Positions 21,807-31,099 of a stretch of 36,138 nucleotides of DNA are shown one piece after another. Each line of letters starts with the position of its first letter. The first letter of the stretch is position 1. Source of the stretch: Apostichopus californicus (taxonomy: Eukaryota > Echinodermata > Holothuroidea > Aspidochirotida > Stichopodidae); NCBI GenBank assembly GCA_020650975.1, contig JAIPMN010090608.1:4764-40901 (forward strand), given 5' to 3'. Position numbers and translations under genes: made by a program. Below the pieces are notes generated by a model. It saw only the letters and a program-made list of their open reading frames with translations, was not told where the DNA came from and did not search any database.

Positions 21807-22104
21807 GTAGGATCACAATGAAAAGATAATTACTGCTGCTGGTTGTAAATTTCCAGGCGGTTTAATGTTTCCTTATATCAGTCTGTTTGTCCTTAAAAAA
21901 ATCCTACCTGGAGATCTTCACATCTGTCAGGGGAGATGTACGGAGAGAGAGAAGAGGGGGGGGGGGGGGGTTGGTGGGTTGGTGACTTGACTCAATTTAA
22001 GTAGTTTAGAATGGATTATCTAATGTCTATTATGTTAAGATATTAAAAGTCAAAAGAGCTCTGCAGAGGTGTAAAAACATTAAGGAGTATCACAGAAACA
22101 GGTT
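21807..22104. other. Intron 6, left part
   Basis: Starts GTAGGA. Non-coding, with a 15-G run at 21956-21970. Confidence 0.5.
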
Positions 22105-23060
22105 AAATCTTTTTGATTCGTTGAATCTATGCGATGCTGATGACGTTTGTATGCGTGTATGTGTGTGTATGTGTCACTTACTCGTAAACGCCAGAGAGAT
22201 AACTGGGGTACATTTCACATTTGGTATGTAGGTTCCCCTTAGGTAGAACTGGTTTGGGCTTGTTGTTGGTAGTGGTGAAAGGTCATGTGGTCATCACAGG
22301 TCAAATTATGAAAACATTGTTTACACAATAATATCTCAAGAGGTGGAAGTTGCAGGAAGTTCAAACTTGGTGTGTAGCTTGCTGTTGGTGAGCAAAGGAT
22401 CTGTAGTGTATTTTTGTGAATGTCAAAGGTCATTGGAGGCCAACTGAGGGAAACATTGGTACAATCTTATAAACATGATGTGTCACGAAAGGAATTCTAT
22501 TCAAATCTTATACATATATGGCTTGTGGATTCCTGTAATTAGTTCAGCAAATCCTACTGTTTGTGGTGGAGGTGAAAGGTCATTTTGGGTCAGCAGAGGG
22601 CAACATGTGAATATTTCTAAGTGCTATATCTCCAGAACCAGAAAATGAGAGGAGCTCATATATGCATGGTATGATAGCCTTGTGTATTGTACACAATATG
22701 GTGTAGGTCAGAGTTCATTTGAGGTCACCAGGTGTGAATACGTGAACACTATGTAAATACAATATATCCAGATAGGAAACTGCAGTAGCTGGTAAATATG
22801 GCTATGGCTTCTCTATAATGAGTACTAAAATCTATTGTTTTTGGTGGAGGGTACAGGTTATATTGGTTCAGAAAAGGTTACATTCTGGAAATTGTTAACA
22901 TTACATCATAAGATCAGATGTCATAGAGGCAGATGACTGTCCTATAATGTGTACAAGAGCCCAGTAATTATTTGTGAAGGTCAAAGATCATTTGTGCTCC
23001 GCAAGGTGGAAAGTGTAAAATCCTTAAAAGCACTATAGCTAGTTTTCAAGAGAGACTTCT
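22105..23060 (+). repeat. DR1-type repeat array, older copy in intron 6
   Basis: The same family as in intron 4: the opening TTTTTGATTCGTTGAATCTATGCG-type segment with TG-rich DNA, then units with ATAATATCTCAAGAGGTGGAAG, TTTGGTATGTAG and GGTCAAAGATCATTTG/GTGAAAGGTCAT words. Divergence is higher and no perfect AGGTCAAAGGTCA core remains. Same orientation as the intron 4 array. Confidence 0.75.
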
Positions 23061-24923
23061 ACTTTAATTCAAGTCAATGGCTAGCAGAATTTAATTTCTG
23101 AAAATCTTTCTTAATAATTAGGAATGTGGTCTGTAATAAGCGTTTGGTTTCAGCATGACATTGTGTGCAAAGACATGGTGTACACTAAATCACATAATCC
23201 TCTGGTAGTCATGTGCTCACTATCTAATACAAACAAAATATCACATCTAGGTATCTGTTGTATATTTTGAAACAGCTGAATTAGCTGAAACAAAGGTATG
23301 GCGATTTTGATTAAACTAAGGTCATTTGCGAGTCAATCATACACCCATTTAGGAGATGTGTAAAACAAAGCATACTACGAACCATGGAGGGTCATGTGAT
23401 GTGCTCCATGGTAACACTTATAGCTTCTATCATATACCCAAAAATAAGGACAAGAACAAGAAATTGAATTAAACGGTATATTAGATCTTCATCTGGCTAG
23501 ATATCTACTGAATACAGTGACTGTGTCAGGGGAAAGTAAGCTTGAGTGAACCGTGCTAAGCATGGCTCCTACAGGTTGAATAACACTGAATACAATTGGT
23601 GAAAGTTACATCTTATATACTCTTGACATTGGATTACAGAGGATGGGACATGAAGTTACTCTGTCCACATATTTAACTTTCTACTTAAACAGAGCTGGGT
23701 TAAGCTACTTAGAAATGACCACACTATGACATCATTGAAAATGACATCATACTGGAAGTTATTTGATTGGTAGAGATCTGACATTCCTTGCACAGACAGG
23801 TGTAGGGTTTCTGTTGTATAGACTTATTGTAGAGGTCAAAGTGTTAGAGATCTACTAGGACTTATAAGTTGGAAAAGTACATTGTTACTATACTTATGTT
23901 ATTGGCTTGTAAATACAAACTGTTAGTAACTTTCTGGGAAGTGTAATGTAAGTGGACTTCCTGTCTGTGCTACTAGCTAAGAGATTGTAAAAGTGAATTT
24001 AGAGTAAGGGGACGGGGAGGTAAGAATGGTAAAATGCTCTCTGTTATACATGCACAGTGTACATTGACATAAGTAGCAGATGACAGGATTCACTGTTCCT
24101 TAGCAATACCAGTCTAACTGTCTTTAATACATGCACTCACAAGCACAGATCAAGCATTTTCTGACACAGAGAAAATGAATCTCAACATCGTCATCAATTT
24201 ATCATTCAAACTAGAGCAATTAATATCAAACGTACAGTAAATGCCTAATAAAGGTGCGGTGTTGGAATACAAAACTCCTACAACTTTGAACTGACAGAGG
24301 GTTAAATTAACATACTGTACATGGTTACGAGCAGCTTGGCCCTGCATGGTTGGTATGATTTTATTTGTGAATAATATGATGTCCAGATGTATACGTTGTT
24401 GGGGTCAACAAGCAAATAACATAATGCATATCAACACCTCCAATGTCTCTTTTGTAAATATCATAGAAAATAAATGCCTTAACTAAATCCTCTTGATGAT
24501 GTTTCACCTTTTCGGTCATCAAGTGAGGTAGATCACACCAGGATCCTAAAATCTATTGAGTATTTATGATTTTGAAATCATTTTATGTTAAATATCATCA
24601 AAAGGCTGTTGCTATGCTTTAAAAAGGTGCCAGTAATGTTGCTATGGTAACACTGATGCTTGTTGTGTAGATGAGCAGTTACATCAACAGTAAATTAAAA
24701 AGCAATTAAATTTATTTATATTCCACATAAATTATAGTTTCTTCAGCTATTGAACTGATTTTGTTGTTGTTATATATTAATGCAATACAAATCAATCCAG
24801 TAATGAACTAATCATTAGGAAAATGTGATCTCTTCTATTATTTAATAATCAGTTTATCAATTGGTTTGTTGTTCTGAGTGTGATCCTTAAATATATTTTA
24901 TCTTTACTTTTATTTCGTTTCAG
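23061..24923. other. Intron 6, right part
   Basis: AT-rich, non-coding, with no exon or repeat that I can support. Ends TTATTTCGTTTCAG at 24923. Confidence 0.55.
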
Positions 24924-25247
24924 CTGATTACGGCAGATTAATGGTCAATGTTGCCGATGATCTTACTCTAGACAGCACTCTGAAATTAGCAACTCTGTTT
25001 GGTCTACCACCGGCAGAAACTGATATGCTACGCAGGGTTTCTCTGATAGAGACACCAGGAATCACTCTGATTAACTTCATGAAGACACGAGACATCATCA
25101 ACATGTACGATGTCACTAACCTACAAAAGGGTTTGGTTTATATTCAGCTGAACCGAACAAATGAAAACCTTTTAGCCCCATATCAGTCTAAAGTTGACCC
25201 CTTTCAGTTTGAAGAAAACCAAGCACCAGAACTGCTAGCCTGGCCTG
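24924..25247 (+). CDS. Exon 7: death-fold (DED-like) domain 2
   Basis: Phase 1 in, phase 1 out; residues 884-992. Begins DYGRLMVNVADDLTLDSTLK, then LATLFGLPPAETDMLRR, TPGITLINFMKTRDIINMYD and VTNLQKGLVYIQLNRTNENL. The alternation of six short amphipathic helices with ITLINFMKTRDIINMYDVTNL resembles the helix 4-5 region of DEDs in exon 3 and exon 13 of this gene, so I call it DED-like. A Death domain is possible. It probably mediates homotypic binding. The domain is followed by a short acidic Pro/Gln-rich linker (FQFEENQAPELLAWP). The open frame continues into the intron to 25441, which is intron read-through. Confidence 0.6.
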
Positions 25248-25695
25248 GTAAGAATGGATACAATGATGTAATCAGAATACATAAAACAAAAATAATGCAG
25301 TACAGTAAAATCTCTAGAAATGTGTGTGAGTTAGGGGTTAATTTTCGGCTTTCAGGCAAATCTAGTACATTTTATCATGATGTTTGTATGGTAAAAGTAA
25401 TTATAAGTGGATCTTTTGACCGATTATATGTTCCCATTTAGTTCATTTCTTTATAGTAAAAAGATTGAAAATATAAAAAATTTAGTTCCCAAAGTTTAGC
25501 CAATATTTGAAGGATCCATTTAAGCCATCTGGTCACTCTCAGAGAACGAAGCTAGATTCTTTGATAAATCAATTGCAAGGCTTTTGTATTGATGCAGAAA
25601 TTTACATTAATGTGGCTCAGTATGGCCTTTCTTTTTCATGTCAAGGCTTCAGTTAAGTACTAGTGATTGTGTTTCCATTTATATTCTATTTTTAG
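25248..25695. other. Intron 7
   Basis: Starts GTAAGA and ends TTCTATTTTTAG. The first 190 nt extend the exon 7 frame without a recognisable domain, so it is treated as intron. Confidence 0.6.
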
Positions 25696-26154
25696 TTGAT
25701 GAATCAACTCCATCACAAGTTTTTGATGAAAGAGAGGAATATCATGACCATAGTAAGGAGAGTTTGATGGAGAGAACAGAGAAAGAAGAACTTCCAAAAC
25801 AAAGAAATGACTCACAAATACTTGAAATGAGGCAACATCATTCATACATTGAACACATGATAAAGTGTCAAGGTGGAACAATTAGCATCATGGGGGTACA
25901 TCTGACTATTCCTGAAGACGCTGTATCCTTTGATCATGTTATTGCCATTAACGTGATCTATGATCCTGACATACACCTCCCTGGAAGTGCTCATAGAGGC
26001 AGAATGACACCCCTGATAAAACTAGAGCCAGAAGGGCTCACCCTCGACAAGCCAGCCCAGCTGACTATTCCTCACTCGGCTATTATCCCTGAGCCAGATC
26101 GACATGATGTTATTATCTTCACTGGTCTGAAAGATGAAGGAAATTTACAAGAAG
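25696..26154 (+). CDS. Exon 8: linker and ZU5 domain
   Basis: Phase 1 on both sides; residues 992-1145. The first 57 residues are charged and probably disordered (DEREEYHDHSKESLMERTEK). From residue 1050 it is a clear ZU5 domain: QGGTISIMGVHLTIPEDAV, then HVIAINVIYDP, RMTPLIKLEPEGLTLDKPAQ and LTIPHSAIIPEPDRHDVII. GGxI, gVxLxIPxxA, the P.G..l.kPa.LtiPH hallmark and a beta-sandwich pattern are all present at the usual length of about 95 residues. ZU5 domains occur in ZO-1, UNC5, ankyrins and PIDD1, where they pack on UPA and the death domain to keep the protein closed. I see no HFS self-cleavage motif. Confidence 0.9.
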
Positions 26155-26330
26155 GTAAAACTGGTGACCATTAAACTCTTTTAATGCAACTGATGAATGT
26201 ACCAGGAGAAGTACAATGAGTTAGATGCTGGGAATCAGTACTGTAAAATATATCATACTTAATGAGCTCATGATATTTACTCTAATTAAGATTACCAAGT
26301 AATACATGTGTATAATATTATTTGTTATAG
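26155..26330. other. Intron 8
   Basis: A short 176-bp intron between ZU5 and the UPA-like part, starting GTAAAA and ending TTTGTTATAG. Confidence 0.7.
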
Positions 26331-26557
26331 GTGAAATAACATGGACTGAAGAGAAATCTTTTGATTGCAAGCTAGACCCGGAGAAGATCAGTCTTGATAT
26401 TAACACCCTGAGCTACGTCTTTGTTAATTTAGTCAGCCAAGAAACCGAACAGAAGCATATATTCCGAGTTGTTTCATTTATTGATGGGATACTTGATGCC
26501 AAAGATGATGTCTTAATAACTGTTTGTTTCTGTAAGGACAGTGATGAAGAGTATAAG
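26331..26557 (+). CDS. Exon 9: UPA-like region, part 1
   Basis: Enters in phase 1 (completing Gly1145) and leaves in phase 0 before GTGAGG. Begins EITWTEEKSFDCKLDPEKIS and continues TLSYVFVNLV, IFRVVSFIDGILDAKDDVLI and TVCFCKDSDEEYK. Its position directly after ZU5, and strand patterns like the start of UPA domains in UNC5 and PIDD1 (short beta strands, then VxxxC), suggest UPA. The similarity is weak by eye. The frame continues 84 codons into the intron (to 26809), which would give a truncated isoform if retained. Confidence 0.65.
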
Positions 26558-26977
26558 GTGAGGATAATCTCCTGTTACCATGGTGATATCTGCAGCAGTG
26601 TGAGGTCAATTCTGCTTTGTACTGTGATCTATAAGTCGGATACTGGGAATCTTGCTTTCTTTCATGATTTGCATCATGAATTTTATCGTATTTCAATTGC
26701 AAATTATGAAGTGAATGGTTTAAGGTGCAGTTGTGTGACATTGTCATTGTTTTATCATAGCACATCAAAGAGAAAACCCGGTTACATTGAAATACAAACA
26801 GTACACTAAAATTTGCAACAATGATTTAGATGATCTGATAGAAACAAGCAACATTAATTATAATTAAGGTAACAAAAGCTGCTATATAAGTGATGAAGAA
26901 GAGTGAAGCACAACAAATTGCATAATTGAATATTTACTTTTCGGGGGAATTTACATCTTCACGTTCTTATGTTTTAG
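26558..26977. other. Intron 9
   Basis: Starts GTGAGG and ends TATGTTTTAG. The first 250 nt are open in the frame of exon 9, without a domain I recognise. Confidence 0.6.
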
Positions 26978-27139
26978 TTGCTGTTAGAGGACCACCAGTC
27001 CAAACTGATTCTAGGAAACTATACAACATTTCAAATTACCCGGACATTGAATGACGGCAGAGATTGTGCTTCTTACATTGATCTGATGATGTCATCGCCC
27101 GGTGATAGTTACCATCTGATGAAGGAAGAATCAACAAAG
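26978..27139 (+). CDS. Exon 10: UPA-like region, part 2
   Basis: 54 codons in phase 0 (residues 1221-1274) between TTTTAG and GTTTGT. Contains LILGNYTTFQITRTLNDGRD, CASYIDLMMSSPGDSYHLMK. The spacing and the G.y..f.i pattern match the central strands of UPA domains (in UNC5, fkGsYhnLrLSI). It lies in the run of short exons 9-12, all spliced in compatible phase. Confidence 0.65.
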
Positions 27140-27926
27140 GTTTGTAATAACCAATGCTATTAAAGTTTGTCTTTTAATATTACAAGACTTTTAGTTGGTT
27201 ACCTTAAGTGGATCAAAGTGTTGAAGTGGTTACAATGTTGGCCCTATATATAACTACTACTTTCTGGTTAAAAAAAACAGGGCTCATGATGCAAAACTTC
27301 TGGTGGGCAATGTTGTTGAGGAGAATCTTGTGAGGGCTGTTATTTTCCGTTCATGACTTAGTAAAAAGAAGTTTGGTCCGATATTCTTTCACATGGTTTC
27401 ACAAAAAGCTTCACTCACCATGTCTGCACTTTGGTGATGATGAATGGTGATGTCTTTAATTCAGCTCTCTTTGTATTCGAGGTAGTGTTCAGATGCTGTG
27501 GCAAACTCTCAGTAGCTAGAGTGGGATGTTGATTAAGTGGCTGTCCTGTAAGCAGGAATGATTGAGACAATTACATGCCTGCCTAGTAATTCTCTGAACA
27601 CTCATTGAAAACAGAAGGATTAATATAAGCATGTATTCATCTACAGTCACAGGAATAGCCATGGCATTGACTATGTTTCTGTAAGGTTCCTACACATTGG
27701 AACAATCTAAACCTAAATAATGTCATGTAATTCTTTATAACAGTAGAAAGTATAATCTTCACCAGCTGCCCATGAAATCTAAGGATTTGTACATGGCCAC
27801 GTGGCTTGTTTCCTTACCAGCTTTTCCTTAATTCGTGTATAACTATGTGTCATTGTTTCTTGATCACTTATCAAGCATATAAACTCATCCTCAGTACATT
27901 GATCGTCAATATCTTTTATCCATTAG
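27140..27926. other. Intron 10
   Basis: 787 bp of non-coding sequence, GTTTGT to ATCCATTAG. No feature recognised. Confidence 0.55.
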
Positions 27927-28079
27927 CATGTACACATTGATCACCTCTGTGCTGCCAGTAGAATCTCTCATCAGTTCAGACTTAAAAGAAACAACGATGG
28001 AGACACTGACATGGTTGATGTGAAGTTAAAAGTATCACAACATGAAAAGAACCAGACAGCCCTTATCCTCCAATCAAAG
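27927..28079 (+). CDS. Exon 11: UPA-like region, part 3
   Basis: 51 codons in phase 0 (residues 1275-1325), found only by phase and splice signals (acceptor TTATCCATTAG, donor GTGAGT). The stop in frame just upstream (TAG 27924-27926) is part of the acceptor. Sequence HVHIDHLCAASRISHQFRLK, then VDVKLKVSQHEKNQTALIL. The ending VSQ...LILQSK resembles the closing strands of UPA domains. Confidence 0.65.
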
Positions 28080-28800
28080 GTGAGTTATGCTTGTTGATTG
28101 TCTTCCAGCTGTTTGTGTTCTTATATGTCTCTTCATTACATTATATTCAATGGCATCTTCTCTCTTCTGACCAGTTATCTGCTTAGTAATGTCCTGTCTG
28201 TTGGAAATATAGCAGCCTTTTTTAGGCTGATTGAATAATGTCAGTGCTGTGACTGAATTATAGTTATTCGTTGGCATGTTCTCTTGTGGATCCTTTACTT
28301 TGTAATATTCATGGTGGATGACAATTGAATTTAATTATAGTATTCTGTTATTCAAGTATTATCTTTTTTTTTCAATCACAGTCCAGTGATCTTGGTGTAC
28401 CTAAGTTTCTTATTTTGATCACGTTTTCCAACTTTTTTCAATTCGTTAGTGTTCCGTTGTAATGAATAAGAGACACAAATGCAGTGAAATGCTGAAAAAC
28501 TGTACATATCACCTGTGTCGTATTCTCTGCACCGGTCAACAGTTATTGGAAACTATATGTTGTCGGTATCTTAGGTACCAATTAAATAATCCATAAATGA
28601 TAGGTATGTTGACATCAACATTCCTTTTCCTTGAGATTTCAGACATTCATTATGTGTTGTTCCATGTCTGTTTCAGTCCTATTTTACTAGATAACGTTCC
28701 TACTTTAGACTGAATCATTCACAGGGGTGTGATAGATAGCCTACACTATTGTATGTTAATCATGCTAACATTTAAGTTTTGTTTGTATTTTTGCCTTCAG
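28080..28800. other. Intron 11
   Basis: 721 bp, GTGAGT to TTGCCTTCAG, non-coding. A weak open frame on the other strand has no recognisable motif. Confidence 0.55.
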
Positions 28801-28861
28801 GTGAAAAACATTCTATTTTCTCCAGAAAGCCAGGAAATTCTTTTTAGAGAACTGCACCCAG
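28801..28861 (+). CDS. Exon 12: short link to the last DED
   Basis: Twenty codons plus one base, VKNILFSPESQEILFRELHP (residues 1326-1345), from phase 0 to phase 1, between CCTTCAG and GTTAGT. It joins the UPA-like part to the C-terminal death-fold domain. Small, but bounded by good splice signals and phase-compatible with both neighbours. Confidence 0.6.
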
Positions 28862-29531
28862 GTTAGTTTTTAAGTGGAAGTTGAACAAAGTTTTAGTAGA
28901 CCACCCTGGCCAGCACCTCAGTGAAGTTGCAAAAAATGTTCATTATCTTAGACATCCATCAGGTAATTGCGTATTAGTGGAGATGAAAATGTAAGCACTC
29001 GTAGAGAACATGGACCCAGGTGAGGGTCTAACTAGAGGTGAAAAGGTAATAGCATTTGGCTTTAGAAGTATTGCTTGAGTGTTACTATTATAAACTAAGC
29101 TTATTGGGAAATATTTGATTAACAGTAACCCTTTGAGGGAGAGAAATTTAATCTTGCTGCTGAACCCCAAAAATATCTAAGTCCTATTTGCATGCAGTTA
29201 GCATGCTCACTTCCTACTTTATAGATCGAAGCAACTTTTGAAAAAGAAGTTGGCTAGAATTTATCCACAAGACAAGGGCTTAAAGTTGAAAAATTGCATG
29301 CAAGTTGATGGCAGTATACTAATTCAATTTATTGTGTTCACCAACAGTTAGCTTGCACACCAACATTTTCCATGCAGGTTGCATGCTTCTTGCGGGCAAG
29401 ATGTGTACTTTTGTAGTTGTGAACATTGCACATTGTTCCAAAGTGGCAAGCAACTAGCATGTGATTCTCTAATCTGTACATGTGCTATACTTTCTCGAAT
29501 GTAAAGAAGATGTTGTTGTCCTCACTTTCAG
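28862..29531. other. Intron 12
   Basis: 670 bp, GTTAGT to TCACTTTCAG. AT-rich, with GCATGC-containing words near 29190-29400 but no exon. The ATG at 29480 lies in the intron and is not a start. Confidence 0.55.
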
Positions 29532-29848
29532 ACTTACCAAAATATGAACAGTTGAGAGGAGACATTGCAAAGCTTCTAGATAAACAACATTGTCTAAAGC
29601 TAGGCGTGTATTTTAAGCTCACGCCAGTAGAAAATGAAACAATTCAGACAGCAGCAGAATCTGGAAAGATGCTGATGAAAATATTGGATGAAAGAGAGCT
29701 CATCATGCCATACAGGATGATCGGAATGTATGAAGGACTGACAGCTATTCACTTTGATAAGGTGGCAAGACTGGTGCTGGAGTACATTGATACGTCACAG
29801 GAGAAAAATAAAAAGGAAAACGAAGGAGAAAAAGATAAAAAGAAAATG
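29532..29848 (+). CDS. Exon 13: death-fold (DED-like) domain 3
   Basis: Enters by completing Asp1346, exits in phase 0; residues 1346-1451. Starts LPKYEQLRGDIAKLLDKQHC, then KLGVYFKLTPVENETIQTA, GKMLMKILDERELIMPYRM and GLTAIHFDKVARLVLEYID. The helix pattern, and the LxxxLxxRxLI..y.m..l..gL..i segment in particular, is shared with exons 3 and 7, so I read it as the third DED-like domain. A Death domain, as at the end of PIDD1 and UNC5, is the main alternative. The final 20 residues are a Lys/Glu-rich tail (EKNKKENEGEKDKKK). The frame reads four codons past the donor to a TAA. Confidence 0.65.
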
Positions 29849-30195
29849 GTTTGTACGTTGTAAACACTGTTAAGACTTTGACACTTTACGCTTGTAGCTC
29901 TTAAAACAAAAGTCACTTTGCATAAAATCAAGATATTAGAATATTGGCAGGTCTAGTACAGAGTTTAATTTCTGATATGAATTTTTTTTTTTTTTTGTCA
30001 TGCAAGTCTGTCTGAAAAGTCATCGTTTGCTAATTGTAACGGTTCTTTCTTACTCAAAGTTAATTTTTGAGAGATCAAGTTTAGAATATTCACTGAAGCT
30101 AAATCAAATGCAGTAATTAGTTTTCTATCTTCATAAAAGTATGATAAAAAAAATTAATTTTATGGACAATTTGTAATATCTCATCATTATTTCAG
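29849..30195. other. Intron 13
   Basis: 347 bp, GTTTGT to TTATTTCAG, with a poly-T run near 29980-29996. Non-coding. Confidence 0.6.
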
Positions 30196-30373
30196 GTAAA
30201 AATTCCAGAGAAACAGGAAATCATTTCAAAAAGGGAACCGAAGTTGTCAGTAAATATCAAAATTTTGATACAAGAGGGATACATGAGATTGGATGTCCAA
30301 AGAGCCTTGAAATTGTCTCTTGGAAAACTGGACTTGGGAAGACGGCTGTTGCTACTTGCTAAGGAAGAGCATG
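30196..30373 (+). CDS. Exon 14: C-terminal helical region
   Basis: Phase 0 in, phase 1 out at GCATG|GTAAAT; residues 1452-1511. Begins with a basic stretch (VKIPEKQEIISKREPK), then NIKILIQEGYMRLDVQRALK and LDLGRRLLLLAKEEH. Helical and Leu-rich. I do not recognise a domain; it may be part of a fourth, degenerate death-fold domain shared with exon 15. Confidence 0.6.
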
Positions 30374-30561
30374 GTAAATATACCCTCTTTATTCAGCTAC
30401 ACGGGTATTTCTTTCATATTCCTTCCGGATTTAATTAATCTCACAAAATGTTGTCTCACATTTCTGGATATTGTTCGCATGAAATAGGTTCAGTTTAATT
30501 CACTTGATGTAGAATAGTGTATTTAAAATATTTGCATTTTCCTTTTCTTTCAACCTTACAG

Positions 30562-30784
30562 CCATCATCAAATCTTTTGATCAGCAAAAGCAGAACTTAT
30601 CAGAACATCTTGATGTAGACCAATCTACCCTGCTGGCAAAAAATTCACTGATACTTTATCTCCCACGAACATCACAGAATTGGAAAATGTCCTTACGGAA
30701 CAAGGAAATGAAGAATGTGCAAAACTTGTAAGAGATTTTAGACTAAAAAATCCTGTAGTTCAAGCAACAATGTGCCCAGAATAA
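30562..30784 (+). CDS. Exon 15: terminal exon with a likely frame break
   Basis: Enters in phase 1 after CAACCTTACAG. The frame set by the upstream exons reads IIKSFDQQKQNLSEHLDVDQ, STLLAKNSL, and stops at TAA 30729-30731. From the A6 run at 30638-30643 the -1 frame instead reads KFTDTLSPTNITELENVLTE and QGNEECAKLVRDFRLKNP to TAA 30782-30784. This second reading is more protein-like (amphipathic helices, charged, no low-complexity), whereas the first becomes Trp/Arg/Asn-rich. One extra A would fuse them. I give the outer stop as the end, since the deletion may be an assembly error; it could also be a real frameshift that shortens the protein. Confidence 0.55.
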
Positions 30785-30963
30785 TGACTGAAATCACATT
30801 GTGGGTTATTGTAAGCAAATCATGATGAATACGAACATCATATCACCAGTGGTGCTGTACGCAGGGAGTTGTTCACTTGATAGGGGGTAAGGGAAGTCAG
30901 TGAGACATTTTGTGCAAACCGTTATTTACAGTTGGAGCTTATAAAAACAGAAGTATAGGTTTA

Positions 30964-30969
30964 ATTAAA
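30964..30969 (+). terminator. Possible ATTAAA polyadenylation signal
   Basis: The ATTAAA variant hexamer lies about 180 nt after the outer stop codon of the DED-ZU5 gene. No AATAAA is found closer. This is weak evidence from the sequence alone. Confidence 0.25.
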
Positions 30970-31099
30970 CATGTAGGAGTTACTTGAAATATTTCTCCTT
31001 CGTGTCTAACATGGTTATGTATGTATTTACTCTATGTGACTACGTCCATATCGGTATACTTGCCTTTAATAAGCAAACAATTACAAGTAACAAATATGT

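Larger units (their letters stand above)
5671..30784 (+). other. Gene model: propeller-DED-coiled coil-DED-ZU5-UPA-DED protein, 15 exons
   Basis: Fifteen exons join through fourteen GT-AG introns. Their lengths sum to 4701 nt from the ATG at 5671 to the TAA at 30729-30731 (1566 aa), with the phase matched at every junction, which random exon picking would not give. Order of parts by residue: 8-291 beta-propeller, 296-378 DED, 418-795 coiled coil of 27 repeats, 886-975 DED-like, 1050-1144 ZU5, about 1146-1330 UPA-like, 1346-1440 DED-like, then a helical tail. ZU5-UPA-death-fold order is known from PIDD1, UNC5 and ankyrins, where it serves apoptosis, NF-kB or guidance signalling. I infer a cytoplasmic signalling scaffold, since no signal peptide or membrane segment is seen. 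No HFS autocleavage motif of the PIDD type was found in ZU5. Alternative: two genes, the first ending at 11382, if the 11347 donor is not used. Confidence 0.7.

Noticed and set aside
25660..25881. Minus-strand open frame opposite exon 8
   Set aside because: Shadow of the ZU5 exon.
25696..26154. PIDD-type self-cleaving ZU5
   Set aside because: The HFS cleavage motif of PIDD1 and similar proteins was not found, so self-processing is not claimed.
26478..26768. Minus-strand open frame opposite exon 9
   Set aside because: Shadow of the UPA-like exon; no motif.
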